Below are positions 7,764 through 15,717 of a stretch of DNA of 36,076 bases, piece after piece. The translations under genes were made by a program, and so were the position numbers. The notes below the pieces were generated by a model. The model worked only from the letters and a program-made list of their open reading frames with translations. It was not told where the DNA came from and did not search any database. How positions within the stretch are numbered: the first letter of the stretch is position 1; each line of letters opens with the position of its first letter. This DNA is from a virus. The stretch lies in IMG/VR virus record IMGVR_UViG_3300028383_000197, positions 1 through 36,076 of that record; one strand, 5' to 3'.

Positions 7764-10088
7764 ATGACAAAAACAACATCAACACGAGCAAAAGAGCGAG
7801 AAGAATTGGCAACAGTACCTGTGCTTTCAGTCGATGAAAGCTTGACTGTTGAACAGCGATTCACGGGAAACACTATCAACAATATCCTGCCTGCGCGGTA
7901 TTTACGCAGGGATGATGATGGTAATATTATTGAAACGCCGTCAGAATTGTTTGAGCGCGTTGCACAGAACGTTGCTGAAGCTGAGTATGTGTTCGGGGAT
8001 GAACAGGGTACACCAGATCATATCGTTGAAGAAGACGTTGCATATTGGAAGAGTGAGTTCGAGACCCTCATGAAGACGCAGCGCTTCATGCCGAACAGCC
8101 CCACGTTGATGAACGCTGGCGCGCGACTGCAGCAGCTTTCTGCGTGCTTTGTGTCATCTCCTGCAGATAATCTAGAGAACATCGCAGAGACAGAGAAAGA
8201 GTGGACACTTGTACAGAAGACAGGTGGCGGTATGGGTGGAGACTTTTCGTCTCTCCGCCCGAAGGGAACGCTCATCGGATCAACAAAGGGAACATCTTCT
8301 GGACCAGTGTCGTTCATGCGAAAATTCAACCTAGTGGCGGGTGTCATCAAGCAGGGCGGTGTTCGACGTGGTGCGCAGATGGCAGAACTTCGTGTCGATC
8401 ATCCGGACATCGGTCGATTCGCGGTCTGCAAGCGCAACGAGGGTGAATACTCGAACTTCAATATCTCTGTGTCCGTGACAGATGAGTTCGTTGAGGCGGT
8501 AGAAGACGATGACATATTCTACTTCTACGACCCCACGACAGAGTTCGAGGAGACATTCGGTATTGTGGAAGATACAGCACACTTTTACTCCCCTGAATAT
8601 CAGGAGTCTCCAGAGACGATCGTTGACGAGAACCTCTGGCGCGATTATGCTGACACATTGGAAGCGTGGGACTGGGAGAACGAGGAGACTGTATCGTTTC
8701 GTGAGAAGTGGGAGGACCACTTCATGGACGCACATGAGTCGGGCGCGTTCGACGAGGGCTCAGAGATGCGTATGCCCGCACGATTCATCTGGGACATCAT
8801 CCTCGATGGTGCATGGCGCAACGGGGAGCCAGGGTTGTTCTACTTGGATGAAACGCGTCGTATGCACTCGTTCGATGCAGCAGAACATCCAGAGTATCAG
8901 GTGTATGCAACAAATCCATGTGCCGAGCAGCCACTTGCAGAGTATGAGGCGTGTAATCTGGGGCATATCAATCTTTCTCTTGTGCTAGATGATGATGCAC
9001 CAACGTTCGATGAGTGGCTGGCAGATGCAAAACACGAGTATGAAACAGACAGCGCTGCCGCATACGATTACTTCGAAGAGGCAGTAGACTTCGATGAATT
9101 AGATCGTATCATACAGGGAGGTGTGCGCTTCCTTGACAATGTTGTCACACAAAGCGAGTTCCCGCTTGAAGAGATCACAGAGCGAGTGAACGGCATGCGG
9201 AAGATCGGTCTCGGCGTCATGGGGTGGGCACAGATGTTGTACCAGATGGGTATTCGGTACGGCGACGGCGTTTCGTTACAGCTTGGTCGCATCATCATGA
9301 ATTACATCGACAAGACAGCGACACACGCATCACACGTGCTCGCAGAGCAGCGTGGCGTATTTGACGCGTGGGAATCCAGTAAGTATGCTGACCCGACACG
9401 ATACGCCGATTGGTTTGCATCACATGCGCACGAACTTCCGGAAGAGTGGGAGGACGGCTACCCGATACGGAACCACAACGTTACCACGGTCGCCCCAACC
9501 GGGACGACAAGTATGATCGCAGACACAAGCGGTGGCATCGAGCCAGTGTTCAGTGTTGCATACATGAAGAATGTCGGCGAAGACATTCAGGGAGACGATA
9601 TGCTTGTTGAGTTCGACAAGGTGTTCATCGAGGCACTAAAGCACAACGAGCCGTCGCTCGATCACACGGTCGAAGAGATCAAGCAGATCGCTGCTGATCA
9701 GATGATGCAGAACAAGTTCGATGGTGTTCAAAGTCTTCCCATCCCGCAGTGGATGAAAGATACCTTTGTCACAACGAACGATCTCTCATCGCGCGAGCAC
9801 GGTCTGATGCAGCGCGCGTTCCAAGATGGTGTGGACTCTGGCATCTCGAAGACGGTAAACATGCCATCCGACGCGAACCACAAAGACGTTCACGAGGCGT
9901 ATATGTTAGCGCTTTCACAGGATGAGTTCGGTGCAGCGATCAAGGGTCTCACAGTGTACAGAGACCAGAGCAGAGAGGTTCAGGTGTTGACAACACAGGG
10001 ATACTCAGATCTTGAAGTACAGAACGCGGTCGAGATGCTTGAAGAACTTGGGTACGGAATCACAGAACCAGAAGGGGGTGATGAATAG
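7764..10088 (+). CDS. nrdJ: class II (B12-dependent) ribonucleotide reductase, catalytic core
   Basis: 774 aa. Reduces ribonucleotides to deoxyribonucleotides using adenosylcobalamin. Landmarks: RFMPNSPTLMNAG, then LSACFVSSP (first redox Cys), KTGGGMGGDFS, the active site NPCAEQPL (Asn, thiyl-radical Cys and Glu), EACNLGHINLS (second redox Cys) and the phosphate-binding APTGTTSMIAD. No radical-generating NrdB-type gene is nearby, as expected for class II. The core ends at TAG 10086-10088. The usual C-terminal zinc-ribbon tail follows in the same frame as a separate ORF. The start is set by AGGAG at 7753. Its reductant could be the thioredoxin at 33908-34213. Confidence 0.95.
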   Translation: MTKTTSTRAKEREELATVPVLSVDESLTVEQRFTGNTINNILPARYLRRDDDGNIIETPSELFERVAQNVAEAEYVFGDEQGTPDHIVEEDVAYWKSEFETLMKTQRFMPNSPTLMNAGARLQQLSACFVSSPADNLENIAETEKEWTLVQKTGGGMGGDFSSLRPKGTLIGSTKGTSSGPVSFMRKFNLVAGVIKQGGVRRGAQMAELRVDHPDIGRFAVCKRNEGEYSNFNISVSVTDEFVEAVEDDDIFYFYDPTTEFEETFGIVEDTAHFYSPEYQESPETIVDENLWRDYADTLEAWDWENEETVSFREKWEDHFMDAHESGAFDEGSEMRMPARFIWDIILDGAWRNGEPGLFYLDETRRMHSFDAAEHPEYQVYATNPCAEQPLAEYEACNLGHINLSLVLDDDAPTFDEWLADAKHEYETDSAAAYDYFEEAVDFDELDRIIQGGVRFLDNVVTQSEFPLEEITERVNGMRKIGLGVMGWAQMLYQMGIRYGDGVSLQLGRIIMNYIDKTATHASHVLAEQRGVFDAWESSKYADPTRYADWFASHAHELPEEWEDGYPIRNHNVTTVAPTGTTSMIADTSGGIEPVFSVAYMKNVGEDIQGDDMLVEFDKVFIEALKHNEPSLDHTVEEIKQIAADQMMQNKFDGVQSLPIPQWMKDTFVTTNDLSSREHGLMQRAFQDGVDSGISKTVNMPSDANHKDVHEAYMLALSQDEFGAAIKGLTVYRDQSREVQVLTTQGYSDLEVQNAVEMLEELGYGITEPEGGDE
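10074..10082 (+). promoter_or_regulatory. Shine-Dalgarno site of the NrdJ tail ORF
   Basis: GGGGGTGAT matches the archaeal 16S anti-Shine-Dalgarno sequence and lies 6 bases before ATG 10089, inside the last codons of nrdJ. It supports separate initiation of the tail. Confidence 0.6.
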
Positions 10089-10202
10089 ATGGCACAATCA
10101 GGATATTTCCAAACACACGGTTGCCCGGATTGCGGTGGACAGATGCGACCCGACGGCGGGTGCATGGTCTGCCTGCAGTGCGGTTTCTCACCGTGCGCAT
10201 AA
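10089..10202 (+). CDS. detached C-terminal zinc-ribbon tail of NrdJ
   Basis: 37 aa: CPDCGG, then GGCMVCLQCGFSPC near the end. This is the cysteine pattern that normally ends class II reductases and carries electrons to the active site. It lies in the same frame as nrdJ, directly after its TAG, and begins with its own ATG and a strong GGGGGTGAT site. It is either a true separate subunit acting in trans or the product of a stop-codon mutation in a once continuous gene. The homology assignment is firm despite the length because the spacing of all six Cys fits. Confidence 0.85.
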   Translation: MAQSGYFQTHGCPDCGGQMRPDGGCMVCLQCGFSPCA

Positions 10203-10220
10203 ATGCGGTAGCTGTCAACG

Positions 10221-10400
10221 ATGGTCGTATTTTCAGATAGAATATGTATCGCGGCAATAATCGGTATTGTTGTAATGATGGGAGATATAATTTTTCATCC
10301 TTCTACGATCAAACCATTCTGGTCTGAGTCTGCTATCATTGGACTTATTGGATATATGATAACATTCATCGCGATTTCAGTCCGCTCTTTTTTCAGATAG
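10221..10400 (+). CDS. small membrane protein, two predicted TM segments
   Basis: 59 aa starting MVVFSDRICIAAIIGIVVMM. Two hydrophobic stretches (about residues 8-20 and 36-53) are separated by a short polar loop with Trp. It follows the NrdJ tail ORF by 18 bases on the same strand. No family recognised. It could be chance, but the continuous hydrophobic pattern is unlike shadow frames. Confidence 0.5.
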   Translation: MVVFSDRICIAAIIGIVVMMGDIIFHPSTIKPFWSESAIIGLIGYMITFIAISVRSFFR

Positions 10401-10461
10401 AATAACACCTACGTGTGGTGTAAACCGGTGTATAGTGTATACGTGATATAAATATCCGCGA
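10401..10461 (+). terminator. hairpin region between convergent genes
   Basis: Holds the imperfect inverted repeat ACACC ... GGTGT (near 10405-10421) and another GTATA/TATAC pair between the plus-strand block and thyX. Plausible terminator for both strands; no long T-run, so weak. Confidence 0.3.
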
Positions 10462-11292
10462 TTATGCGCTGAGTGAATGCGGTCGATTGTTTCTGAACCA
10501 GTTCACTGTATACGGCATCCATTGATATAGCTGTTCCTCTAGTTCTGCAGCAAGCTCTCGTATCTCCCACTGAGCATCGGCTTTCCCTCGAATACTCAAC
10601 AAGTGGAGGAACGCTCGTGCATTTCCGCTAACGGTGATATTCACCTTTGTACCAATAGGCAGCACCATTCGCGCATCTTCTTTCGGCACACCGTGTTGAA
10701 CAAGCTCATCGTATGCGTCAAATGAGCGCGACACGGCGTCTTCATACACGTCTTGCAGATGCGCTTGCATACTATCACTTAATTCGACAAGACCCGTCTC
10801 ACGCGACATGTGCTCTTCTGAGCGGATCGAGGCAGGTACCACAACATTTGCGTCACTAAAGTTTGCATAGCGCATACTCTGTATGTCAAACGTGAGGTGT
10901 CGGTGCCGTGTAATCTGTGCCATGAGCGATCTGCTCACACCTTCGATGGCAAACGTGATCTGCGGGTGTTCCCACAAACCAAAGTGCCCACGCGACAACT
11001 GTGTTTCAATAAACGCGCGTGTTTTCACCTCGACAAGTGTAACGTCGTCTAATTCACCGTCATCGCTATCAAGATATGCGCCGACCTGCTGATCAACTCG
11101 ATATGCCGTCGAGTCTTCTAGCGGCGCTAATAGATCTGGCAGTCCTTCAACGTGCTGGTCTTTGAATGTAACCGGCTCCATAATATCTAGATAACTCACG
11201 TCATCGATGTAACCGTCGTAATAATCTCCTCTACCCGCCTTACAGACGAGTAGCTCTGCGTCTTCTGTTCTGCTTATTGTGTTCACTCTCAT
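10462..11292 (-). CDS. thyX: flavin-dependent thymidylate synthase ThyX
   Basis: 276 aa. Converts dUMP to dTMP using FAD, NADPH and methylene-tetrahydrofolate. The ThyX signature appears as RHRHLTFDIQSMRY at about 129-142, slightly divergent from RHRxxSxNxxSxRY: Thr and Asp replace the usual Ser and Asn. The later RGKADAQWEIRELA fits the conserved C-terminal Arg region. The first roughly 85 residues (MRVNTISRTEDAEL onward) make it longer than many ThyX proteins. Works with Dcd and Tmk in this window. Own promoter 26 bases upstream, so leaderless. Confidence 0.93.
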   Translation of the reverse strand: MRVNTISRTEDAELLVCKAGRGDYYDGYIDDVSYLDIMEPVTFKDQHVEGLPDLLAPLEDSTAYRVDQQVGAYLDSDDGELDDVTLVEVKTRAFIETQLSRGHFGLWEHPQITFAIEGVSRSLMAQITRHRHLTFDIQSMRYANFSDANVVVPASIRSEEHMSRETGLVELSDSMQAHLQDVYEDAVSRSFDAYDELVQHGVPKEDARMVLPIGTKVNITVSGNARAFLHLLSIRGKADAQWEIRELAAELEEQLYQWMPYTVNWFRNNRPHSLSA

Positions 11293-11313
11293 ACCTGACT
11301 GTATGAGCCGCTG

Positions 11314-11330
11314 TGTTAAAAGTGTTGCGC
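11314..11330 (-). promoter_or_regulatory. TATA promoter of thyX
   Basis: Plus-strand TGTTAAAAG followed by TGTTGCGC. TATA centre 26 bases from ATG 11292. The upstream gene's stop at 11330 touches it. Confidence 0.6.
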
Positions 11331-12316
11331 TATCCGTTTCCGTGCGCGCCGTTTCGCCACACCGTGTTAGACGTGACCTCTATAAACTGTGCGTTGTTCC
11401 TTGCTTCACCGAGTGTTGTGCCATTGCAATAACTCATTGCTGATCGGATACCATCCTGGTATCGCCGCAACAGAGATGAAACAGAGCCATTCATCGGTCG
11501 TGTAAACGATGCACCCTCAACCATACTTGCATCTCCATACATATCTCTCTGTGCTGACTCAGATGCCATCCCGCGGAACAGCTTTTCCCCGTGTGCCGTC
11601 ACAGGCGCTGCAGACTCCTCACAGACCGCTAGTTCTCCGCCCATCATGACAGCATCCGCGCCCGCCATAAGCGCCTTGCTGGCGTCACCAGGCGTCCGTA
11701 TGCCGCCATCAGCGATCACAGTGACGTTCTCATCACGCGCAATATCAACCACACTAGATATTGCTGTCATCTGTGGCACGCCAACCCCGGTATTGATCCG
11801 CGTTGTACACGCAGAGCCTGTTCCAACACCAACACGAAGACTATCTGCACCAGCGTCGATAAGATCCTTAGCCGCCTCTGCGGTTGCGATTGTGCCTGCC
11901 ATGACTGGAGCGCCAATAGATCGTATTGTCTCTATCGCATCGTCGTGATGAGCGTGGGCGACATCCACACAGATGAAATCTGCTCCTGCATCCAACAGCA
12001 TATCTGGAACCACACCGCCTTCATTGATACCGATAGCTGCTCCGCATGGTGTTTCATTGCTCACCGAATCCATCATTTTTATCCTGTCGTTCAGCGACAA
12101 AAATCGGTGCAGAACGCCAATGCCTCCAGCCCCAGCTATTGCTTCTGCCATGTCAGCGTCCGTGACGGTATCCATCGGGGATGCGACGACGGGTACATCA
12201 ACGTATATATCACGAATGATACGCGACCGTGTAGATATATCATGACGAGATGATATTGATGAACGCTGAGGTACAATCAACACATCGTCAAACGTCAGAC
12301 CGGCTGCATACATCAC
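11330..12316 (-). CDS. IMP dehydrogenase / GMP reductase family enzyme
   Basis: 328 aa TIM-barrel enzyme without the CBS domain insert of most IMP dehydrogenases. Motifs: LTFDDVLIVP, VVASPMDTVTDADMA, the phosphate and catalytic loop GVGTGSACTTR (Cys at about 170), ADGGIRTPGDASKAL, KLFRGMASESA and GIRSAMSYCNG. It interconverts IMP, XMP or GMP. Lack of CBS and length near 330 fit GMP reductase, while other positions resemble IMP dehydrogenase; I cannot decide. It would adjust guanine nucleotide pools for replication. Its ATG overlaps the stop of the upstream 83-aa gene by 4 bases. Confidence 0.88.
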   Translation of the reverse strand: MMYAAGLTFDDVLIVPQRSSISSRHDISTRSRIIRDIYVDVPVVASPMDTVTDADMAEAIAGAGGIGVLHRFLSLNDRIKMMDSVSNETPCGAAIGINEGGVVPDMLLDAGADFICVDVAHAHHDDAIETIRSIGAPVMAGTIATAEAAKDLIDAGADSLRVGVGTGSACTTRINTGVGVPQMTAISSVVDIARDENVTVIADGGIRTPGDASKALMAGADAVMMGGELAVCEESAAPVTAHGEKLFRGMASESAQRDMYGDASMVEGASFTRPMNGSVSSLLRRYQDGIRSAMSYCNGTTLGEARNNAQFIEVTSNTVWRNGAHGNG

Positions 12317-12564
12317 AGATCAAGCTCGGCGATGAGCTTGTCGTGCACGCGACCGACAAGCGCATACATCTCGCCATTATGTTCATCTTCATACGCTTCA
12401 AGCGCGTCGTCAAGTGTTGATACTACCCTTTCTCTGTTGTTGTTCAACATATTGATTCGCACGTCTTCGATGAATTCTTTTGCTGAACTGAAATTCTTTG
12501 CTTCGATCTGTTCGAGCGCGATGCTGAGAAAATCAGCGTTATGCATTATGTCTTGTTCTCTCAT
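12313..12564 (-). CDS. hypothetical helical protein upstream of the IMPDH/GMPR gene
   Basis: 83 aa, acidic and mostly predicted helix (LSIALEQIEAKNFSSAKEF, VVSTLDDALEAYEDEHNGEM). No domain recognised. It ends in an ATGA overlap with the IMPDH/GMPR gene, so they are co-translated and may cooperate. TATA centre 30 bases upstream. Confidence 0.65.
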   Translation of the reverse strand: MREQDIMHNADFLSIALEQIEAKNFSSAKEFIEDVRINMLNNNRERVVSTLDDALEAYEDEHNGEMYALVGRVHDKLIAELDL

Positions 12565-12589
12565 TGTATGTGTTTGTATGTATGTGCTG

Positions 12590-12608
12590 TTATTAAAGGT
12601 ATCGGTTA
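12590..12608 (-). promoter_or_regulatory. BRE/TATA promoter of the IMPDH/GMPR operon
   Basis: Reverse complement TAACCGATACCTTTAATAA. The first TAA is the stop codon of the HhH gene (12606-12608). Confidence 0.65.
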
Positions 12609-12950
12609 TCGTGTATGATTCCGCATCGATTCTAAACTTGTTTGGCCTACACCGCTGATAGACAACAACGTTTCGTCTGTTGCGTCCCGAACGTCTTGCC
12701 GCGTTTCGATACCCGCATCAATGATATTCTCTGCGGTGCTTTCCCCGATCCCTCGAAGCGATGTGAAATTAACGGGGTCGTCGCCCGATGTTGTAGTTTC
12801 TTCCATAGATGTGGGATTACATGACGGGCACAACCCTTTATTCCTGTACGGATTTTCAACAGACCATGGTGAGTCTTCGATGTCTCTGCGACGTATGTGT
12901 GTTGATTCATCACACGATTTACAGTATATTTTGTATGATACTACTGCCAT
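12606..12950 (-). CDS. zinc-ribbon plus helix-hairpin-helix protein
   Basis: 114 aa. N-terminal zinc-binding pairs CKSC (about 10-13) and CPSC (about 41-44), a Ser/Thr linker, then two helix-hairpin-helix units: SLRGIGESTAENIIDAGI and LLSISGVGQTSLESM. HhH units bind DNA non-specifically and occur in repair and replication factors; the layout resembles haloarchaeal small HhH proteins. Likely a DNA-binding accessory factor. Own TATA box 26 bases upstream. Confidence 0.75.
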   Translation of the reverse strand: MAVVSYKIYCKSCDESTHIRRRDIEDSPWSVENPYRNKGLCPSCNPTSMEETTTSGDDPVNFTSLRGIGESTAENIIDAGIETRQDVRDATDETLLSISGVGQTSLESMRNHTR

Positions 12951-12970
12951 ACACGATATACGCCGTGTAT

Positions 12971-12989
12971 CGATAAAAGGGTTTCGCTA
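12971..12989 (-). promoter_or_regulatory. BRE/TATA promoter of the HhH gene
   Basis: Reverse complement TAGCGAAACCCTTTTATCG; the TAG is the stop of the upstream gene. Centre 26 bases from ATG 12950. Confidence 0.65.
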
Positions 12990-13493
12990 CTCTTTGACAA
13001 GCACAGACGTGTACACACCGCTTTCTCCACAGTGAGCACACGTGATATTCATTTGCAGGGTGTAGTTTGGAGATGTCGGTAAGAATTCCACAGATGCACC
13101 TGCTGGATGACCGCACTCTTGACACCTAACCGATGTGTTAACATGATTATCTGGTGTGTTATCAACCTCCACATACACAAGATCAGAGTCCTCCCCATAG
13201 ACATCTGTAATCATCAGGATTTCGTCTTTAACTAATAAGTAAACAGCTGCCTCAACAAGCTCAAATTTATTAAATTGCGTCACCCTACCATCATACCAAT
13301 CGTTCCAAAACGGGTGCTCTGGATCTAGTATTGTGTCGTCGGTCTGGTAAGCTTCTTTCCCCCCGTCTATTTCAGCAACTCCAATCATCTGTGTCACGGT
13401 GAGATTCTCTGAGGTAAGATCAAACATATGCCCGCCAATTGTATCATCAATCTGCTGTGCGACCAGATCTTTCAGGTCTTTCATAGTATTCAT
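12987..13493 (-). CDS. zinc-ribbon protein sharing a domain with the AAA+ ATPase C-terminus
   Basis: 168 aa. Residues about 5-105 align with the C-terminal end of the upstream AAA+ ATPase. Here: QIDDTIGGHMFDL, MIGVAEIDGG, TILDPEHPFWNDW. In the ATPase: ALEDTLDGRIIDD, MLGVVKIGDN, TVFDPDHDVWEYG. Spacing is similar. The last third adds two Cys pairs (CQECGH and CAHCGE), a zinc ribbon absent from the ATPase. The start overlaps the ATPase stop (ATGA), so they are co-translated. It may be a partner or loader that uses the shared domain to join the complex. The domain has no name I recognise. Confidence 0.7.
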   Translation of the reverse strand: MNTMKDLKDLVAQQIDDTIGGHMFDLTSENLTVTQMIGVAEIDGGKEAYQTDDTILDPEHPFWNDWYDGRVTQFNKFELVEAAVYLLVKDEILMITDVYGEDSDLVYVEVDNTPDNHVNTSVRCQECGHPAGASVEFLPTSPNYTLQMNITCAHCGESGVYTSVLVKE

Positions 13494-15307
13494 TCTGAAC
13501 CAATCTCCTCTGCCGCTGCTACTTCTACCTTGATTGCAACCGGTGTGTTACCAGACTTTCTTACCACTTCTGTCCTGAATATACCTGTCTCTGTTAAGCG
13601 CCTTATAGCAGCTTCTATCTCGCGCTCTGCTTCATTCCGTGTCTCGATCCAATCATCGGGTCCATATTCCCACACGTCATGATCTGGATCAAACACAGTA
13701 CCCGTAATATCAACGCCTTCCCCGTTGTCACCGATCTTGACAACGCCGAGCATCTCTTTCATACCGGGTTCGTGTGTATCAAGGTCATCAATGATCCTGC
13801 CGTCGAGGGTGTCTTCAAGCGCTTGTCTTACCGCTTCCTCATATGGCTCTAGATCAACGTCCGCGAACTTCTTTGCAGATGCGCCAAGCTGCACCTGTGT
13901 GTCCTGTGAGTTGGATATATCCACTTCTATGTCCGACATAAAATCAGATGCTTTCGGCTCAAGCTGGTCATTGATGCGGCGGGCGGTGGTGATGAAGTCA
14001 TCTCCTGTGAATGGATCGACACAACCGCTGAAAAAGCGTTTGAAATCATCGTCAATCTGGAACTTACCGAGGGCCTGCCATCCTTTGAACTCGTACAGGT
14101 GACGGCCGTTCTCACCCGCCCTCTCATGCTTCTCGACGAGATAGTTCTGGATGAGATCATCGAGCATGTCTTCAACCTGCTGTCGCTTCACAAAGGATGC
14201 GTTTGTCTTGCGTAGATGCTCCTGTATCGCGTTGATACTCGCCATATTCTGTGTACCACCGTTCTGCTCGATAGCGACACAGATGGCCTTCTTCTTCCTG
14301 TCAAGCTGGTGTGTTGTCGCCATGAGCACGTCACGCGCGGCAAGTATATTCGCAAGGTCCTGTGGCTCTGCGATATATGCTTCTTTGACGCCTTCATTCG
14401 GAAGCTGAATCGGTATCTTCTCCCGGTGCTCGTGATTCAGCAGCGCTGATGCCCGGACAAGGTTTGCAACCATTGCACCGACGCGGTTTGTTTCAGACCG
14501 ATCTGTGTCGAAAATATTCCGCGCGAACTGTATGAAGTCTTGTCCATCGAATTGATCTTCTCCCGCTGGTATCTTGACCCACGTAGACTTTGGCATGTCC
14601 CTGATGTGGTGCTTCAGTGCGAGCATTCCGTTGTCAAAGTCATACATGTATTCGTGTTCTTCATTGCTGAATGTGATCATCGTGTGATCCCACTTCGTGG
14701 CTAGCACACCCTCATTCTTCTCTTTTGACTCGTGTACGGGTATCTTCAGCAAGCGATCCCACATCTCGAAATCTGGTTCGTACTGTGCATACAAGAACCA
14801 ATACGGTATCGCGGAACGAATGATCTCATCAACAGGACGATTCGCGCCATCGCCGTCTGCTGTGACCTTGTATGTGAACGTATCATCATCTCCATGCAAT
14901 GACTTCAATATCTCGATGATCTTCTCGCTTGGCTTCTGTAGCTCGTCAAGAGATGCGATGTATGCGTCTTCCCACGAGTCGTCGTAGATGATCGCTGTGT
15001 CACTGCCGCTCGTTGCTTGATACATGTACTCAGACGGGAACAGATGTTCAACTTGATGCTGCAGGTGTGTTTTTCCGCTTCCCGCAGTACCGATCAAGAC
15101 ACCGCTGATATAGTGACTGTTCGCCTCCATAAATCCCGTGAGATACCCCAGCGTTGTTAGAAGAAACTGCTGTTCATTCCGTACAATGCGAGACCGACTG
15201 TATTTTATGACATCATCTGCCACATTGGAAGAAAGTTCATAGTCATAGTTCATCTCGTCTGCAGAGACTTGTTCTTCTATCTGTGTTGGATTCGCTGATA
15301 GCTGCAT
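13490..15307 (-). CDS. AAA+ ATPase, probable replicative helicase or loader
   Basis: 605 aa. Walker A GTAGSGKT at 73-80; Walker B IASLDE at about 118-122; sensor region RSAIPYWFLYA near 166-176; a WDRLLKIPV segment that may hold the Arg finger; then helical and winged-helix-like regions around 345-420. The last roughly 110 residues form a domain repeated in the next gene. This suits a replication ATPase acting with PolB. Helicase is inferred from context, since no helicase family was recognised with certainty. The N-terminus MQLSANP echoes PolB (MELSANP). TATA 29 bases upstream, fused with the upstream stop codon. Confidence 0.75.
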   Translation of the reverse strand: MQLSANPTQIEEQVSADEMNYDYELSSNVADDVIKYSRSRIVRNEQQFLLTTLGYLTGFMEANSHYISGVLIGTAGSGKTHLQHQVEHLFPSEYMYQATSGSDTAIIYDDSWEDAYIASLDELQKPSEKIIEILKSLHGDDDTFTYKVTADGDGANRPVDEIIRSAIPYWFLYAQYEPDFEMWDRLLKIPVHESKEKNEGVLATKWDHTMITFSNEEHEYMYDFDNGMLALKHHIRDMPKSTWVKIPAGEDQFDGQDFIQFARNIFDTDRSETNRVGAMVANLVRASALLNHEHREKIPIQLPNEGVKEAYIAEPQDLANILAARDVLMATTHQLDRKKKAICVAIEQNGGTQNMASINAIQEHLRKTNASFVKRQQVEDMLDDLIQNYLVEKHERAGENGRHLYEFKGWQALGKFQIDDDFKRFFSGCVDPFTGDDFITTARRINDQLEPKASDFMSDIEVDISNSQDTQVQLGASAKKFADVDLEPYEEAVRQALEDTLDGRIIDDLDTHEPGMKEMLGVVKIGDNGEGVDITGTVFDPDHDVWEYGPDDWIETRNEAEREIEAAIRRLTETGIFRTEVVRKSGNTPVAIKVEVAAAEEIGSE

Positions 15308-15332
15308 GATATACAGTATATTGTACCACTCA

Positions 15333-15350
15333 GTATTTAATACTTTCGAT
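15333..15350 (-). promoter_or_regulatory. BRE/TATA promoter of the AAA+ operon
   Basis: Reverse complement ATCGAAAGTATTAAATAC. The TAA stop of the upstream gene (15337-15339) lies inside the TATA box. Confidence 0.7.
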
Positions 15351-15717
15351 AGACAGATGTTAAAATATCGTCACTCACTGCGTCTTCATCGAATACACCC
15401 GGAGATGTGAACGCGTATGTGCTACCGAGCATCTTTATACTCACATCGTACTCTCCTCGAAGCTGCGCAACATCCACCGATGTGATGTGCTCTTCTATGG
15501 GAGATAGCTCGTCGAGTAGCGTGAGTAGCAACACAGAAGCTTCTTCCACAGAATCGTATGCCTCGTCAAATATCTGTAGACCACGAGAGATCTCTTGGGG
15601 TATCCAATCCGGATGATAATACAGCGAAACAGACCACGGGGTGATAACCCCGATAATGTCACCATCTCTCCATGCGTTCCACTGAAAGCTATCCACCATA
15701 GATATATCTCGATTCAT
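15337..15717 (-). CDS. hypothetical protein coupled to the nucleotidyltransferase
   Basis: 126 aa, starting MNRDISMVDSFQW. The ATG at 15717 overlaps the stop of the nucleotidyltransferase gene (ATGA); an upstream GTG extension is less likely. Features: GDIIGVITPWSVSLYYHPD and a helical VEEASVLLLTLLDEL. No domain recognised. Tight coupling suggests a partner, substrate or antidote of the nucleotidyltransferase, by position only. Confidence 0.65.
   Translation of the reverse strand: MNRDISMVDSFQWNAWRDGDIIGVITPWSVSLYYHPDWIPQEISRGLQIFDEAYDSVEEASVLLLTLLDELSPIEEHITSVDVAQLRGEYDVSIKMLGSTYAFTSPGVFDEDAVSDDILTSVYRKY

Noticed and set aside
10086-10088. TAG as pyrrolysine codon
   Set aside because: Haloarchaea are not known to use pyrrolysine, and a strong ribosome site plus ATG right after the TAG favours separate initiation.
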